From Betaproteobacteria bacterium (GTDB lineage: Bacteria > Pseudomonadota > Gammaproteobacteria > Burkholderiales > Casimicrobiaceae), in the NCBI GenBank assembly GCA_005888955.1, contig VBCS01000232.1, forward strand, positions 1 through 6,094: 6,094 nt of DNA, given 5' to 3'. The notes under the pieces are model-generated. The model was not told the origin of the DNA, searched no databases, and saw only the letters and a program-made list of their open reading frames with translations. Positions 5,673 through 6,094 of this stretch are shown one piece after another; position 1 is the stretch's first letter; each line of letters begins with the position of its first letter. Position numbers and translations under genes: made by a program.

Positions 5673-6094
5673 TCAGCTTCCTGCCACTGTGTGAATCGGC
5701 GGGAAGAACAGATCCTTCCACGACGCGGGCTTCGCCTTGATCGTGCCGACGCGCGACATGAACTCAGCGTATTTCATCGTGCCGTCGGGAACGGTCGAGA
5801 ACCTCGAGTTCGGATCATTGAGGATCTTGACGATCTCATCGGGTGAGGACTTCTGCTTCGAGACCGCGAGGTAGATCTCGGCTGCCTTCTTCTTGTCCCT
5901 GGCGATCAGCGCGTTCGCCTCGTTCAACGCCGCGATGAACGCGGCGCAGAGCTTGGGGTTAGCCTCGTAGAAGCGCCGGCTGGTATAGGTCATGTCGAGC
6001 GTGATGTTGCCGAGGATCTCGACCGTGCTGAACACCCGGTGGATGCCGGGCGTCGCGTCCTCCATATAGGAAAACGGGGGCGAAGCCATATGGC
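5673..6094 (-). CDS. NMT1/SsuA-like ABC transporter substrate-binding protein, C-terminal part
   Basis: The C-terminal 139 residues or so of a periplasmic binding protein of the NMT1/THI5/SsuA type, which delivers nitrate-, sulfonate-, taurine- or pyrimidine-like ligands to an ABC importer. The basis is HMASPPFSYMEDATPGIHRV, a typical lobe-closing segment of this family, followed by a TSRRFYEANPKLCAAFIAALNEA helix, the ARDKKKAAEIYLAVSK segment, a DGTMKYAEFMSRVG segment and the ending SWKDLFFPPIHTVAGS. The reading frame is open to the window edge and the ATG near 6089 is inside a conserved block, so the true start and signal peptide lie beyond base 6094. The ligand cannot be told from this part. 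It converges on mltA and is probably the end of a separate transporter locus. Confidence 0.8.
   Translation of the reverse strand, partial: HMASPPFSYMEDATPGIHRVFSTVEILGNITLDMTYTSRRFYEANPKLCAAFIAALNEANALIARDKKKAAEIYLAVSKQKSSPDEIVKILNDPNSRFSTVPDGTMKYAEFMSRVGTIKAKPASWKDLFFPPIHTVAGS

Noticed and set aside
6087..6089. ATG 6089 as the start of the substrate-binding protein
   Set aside because: It lies within the conserved HMASPPFSY segment, about 139 residues from the C-terminus of a family of about 300 or more residues, so the gene continues past the window.

Overview
This is a GC-rich chromosomal segment, most likely from a betaproteobacterium. The gene order (tryptophan genes trpE-trpG-trpD behind rpe, with apaG and mltA diverging on the other strand) and the protein sequences, such as ApaG with ISRHWIITDANG and VPRVLH, match the conserved betaproteobacterial neighbourhood as I remember it. 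The organism was not identified by any search.

Minus strand, read right to left: rpe (3973-3299), a 273-base spacer, then trpE (3025-1547), trpG (1537-971) and trpD (958 to beyond base 1). The three trp genes are separated by only 9 and 12 bases, so they should be co-transcribed. They make both anthranilate synthase subunits and anthranilate phosphoribosyltransferase, the first two steps from chorismate to tryptophan. The rpe-trpE spacer holds a fragment of a dispersed GC-rich repeat, a good sigma70-type promoter, and a 28-codon reading frame ending Trp-Arg-Cys-Trp-Arg-Arg-Ser. That frame looks like a trp leader peptide, with competing RNA stems around it. The gene gph (phosphoglycolate phosphatase), which usually lies between rpe and trpE in betaproteobacteria, is absent.

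Plus strand: apaG (4015-4398) diverges from rpe across 41 bases containing a perfect TATAAT. It is followed by mltA, a lytic transglycosylase lipoprotein gene, which appears broken. The lipoprotein leader and the LPGWADD block are in one frame, the catalytic part in another, and the conserved stretch expected between them is missing. Opposite the mltA leader lies a small minus-strand gene (4523-4395) for a 42-residue single-span membrane protein with a very strong ribosome binding site. Its stop codon overlaps that of apaG.

Right end: a convergent minus-strand gene (6094-5673) encodes the C-terminal part of an NMT1/SsuA-like periplasmic binding protein and runs off the window.

The core is ordinary housekeeping biosynthesis. 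The items most worth a second look are the candidate trp leader, the mltA lesion and the small membrane protein gene.
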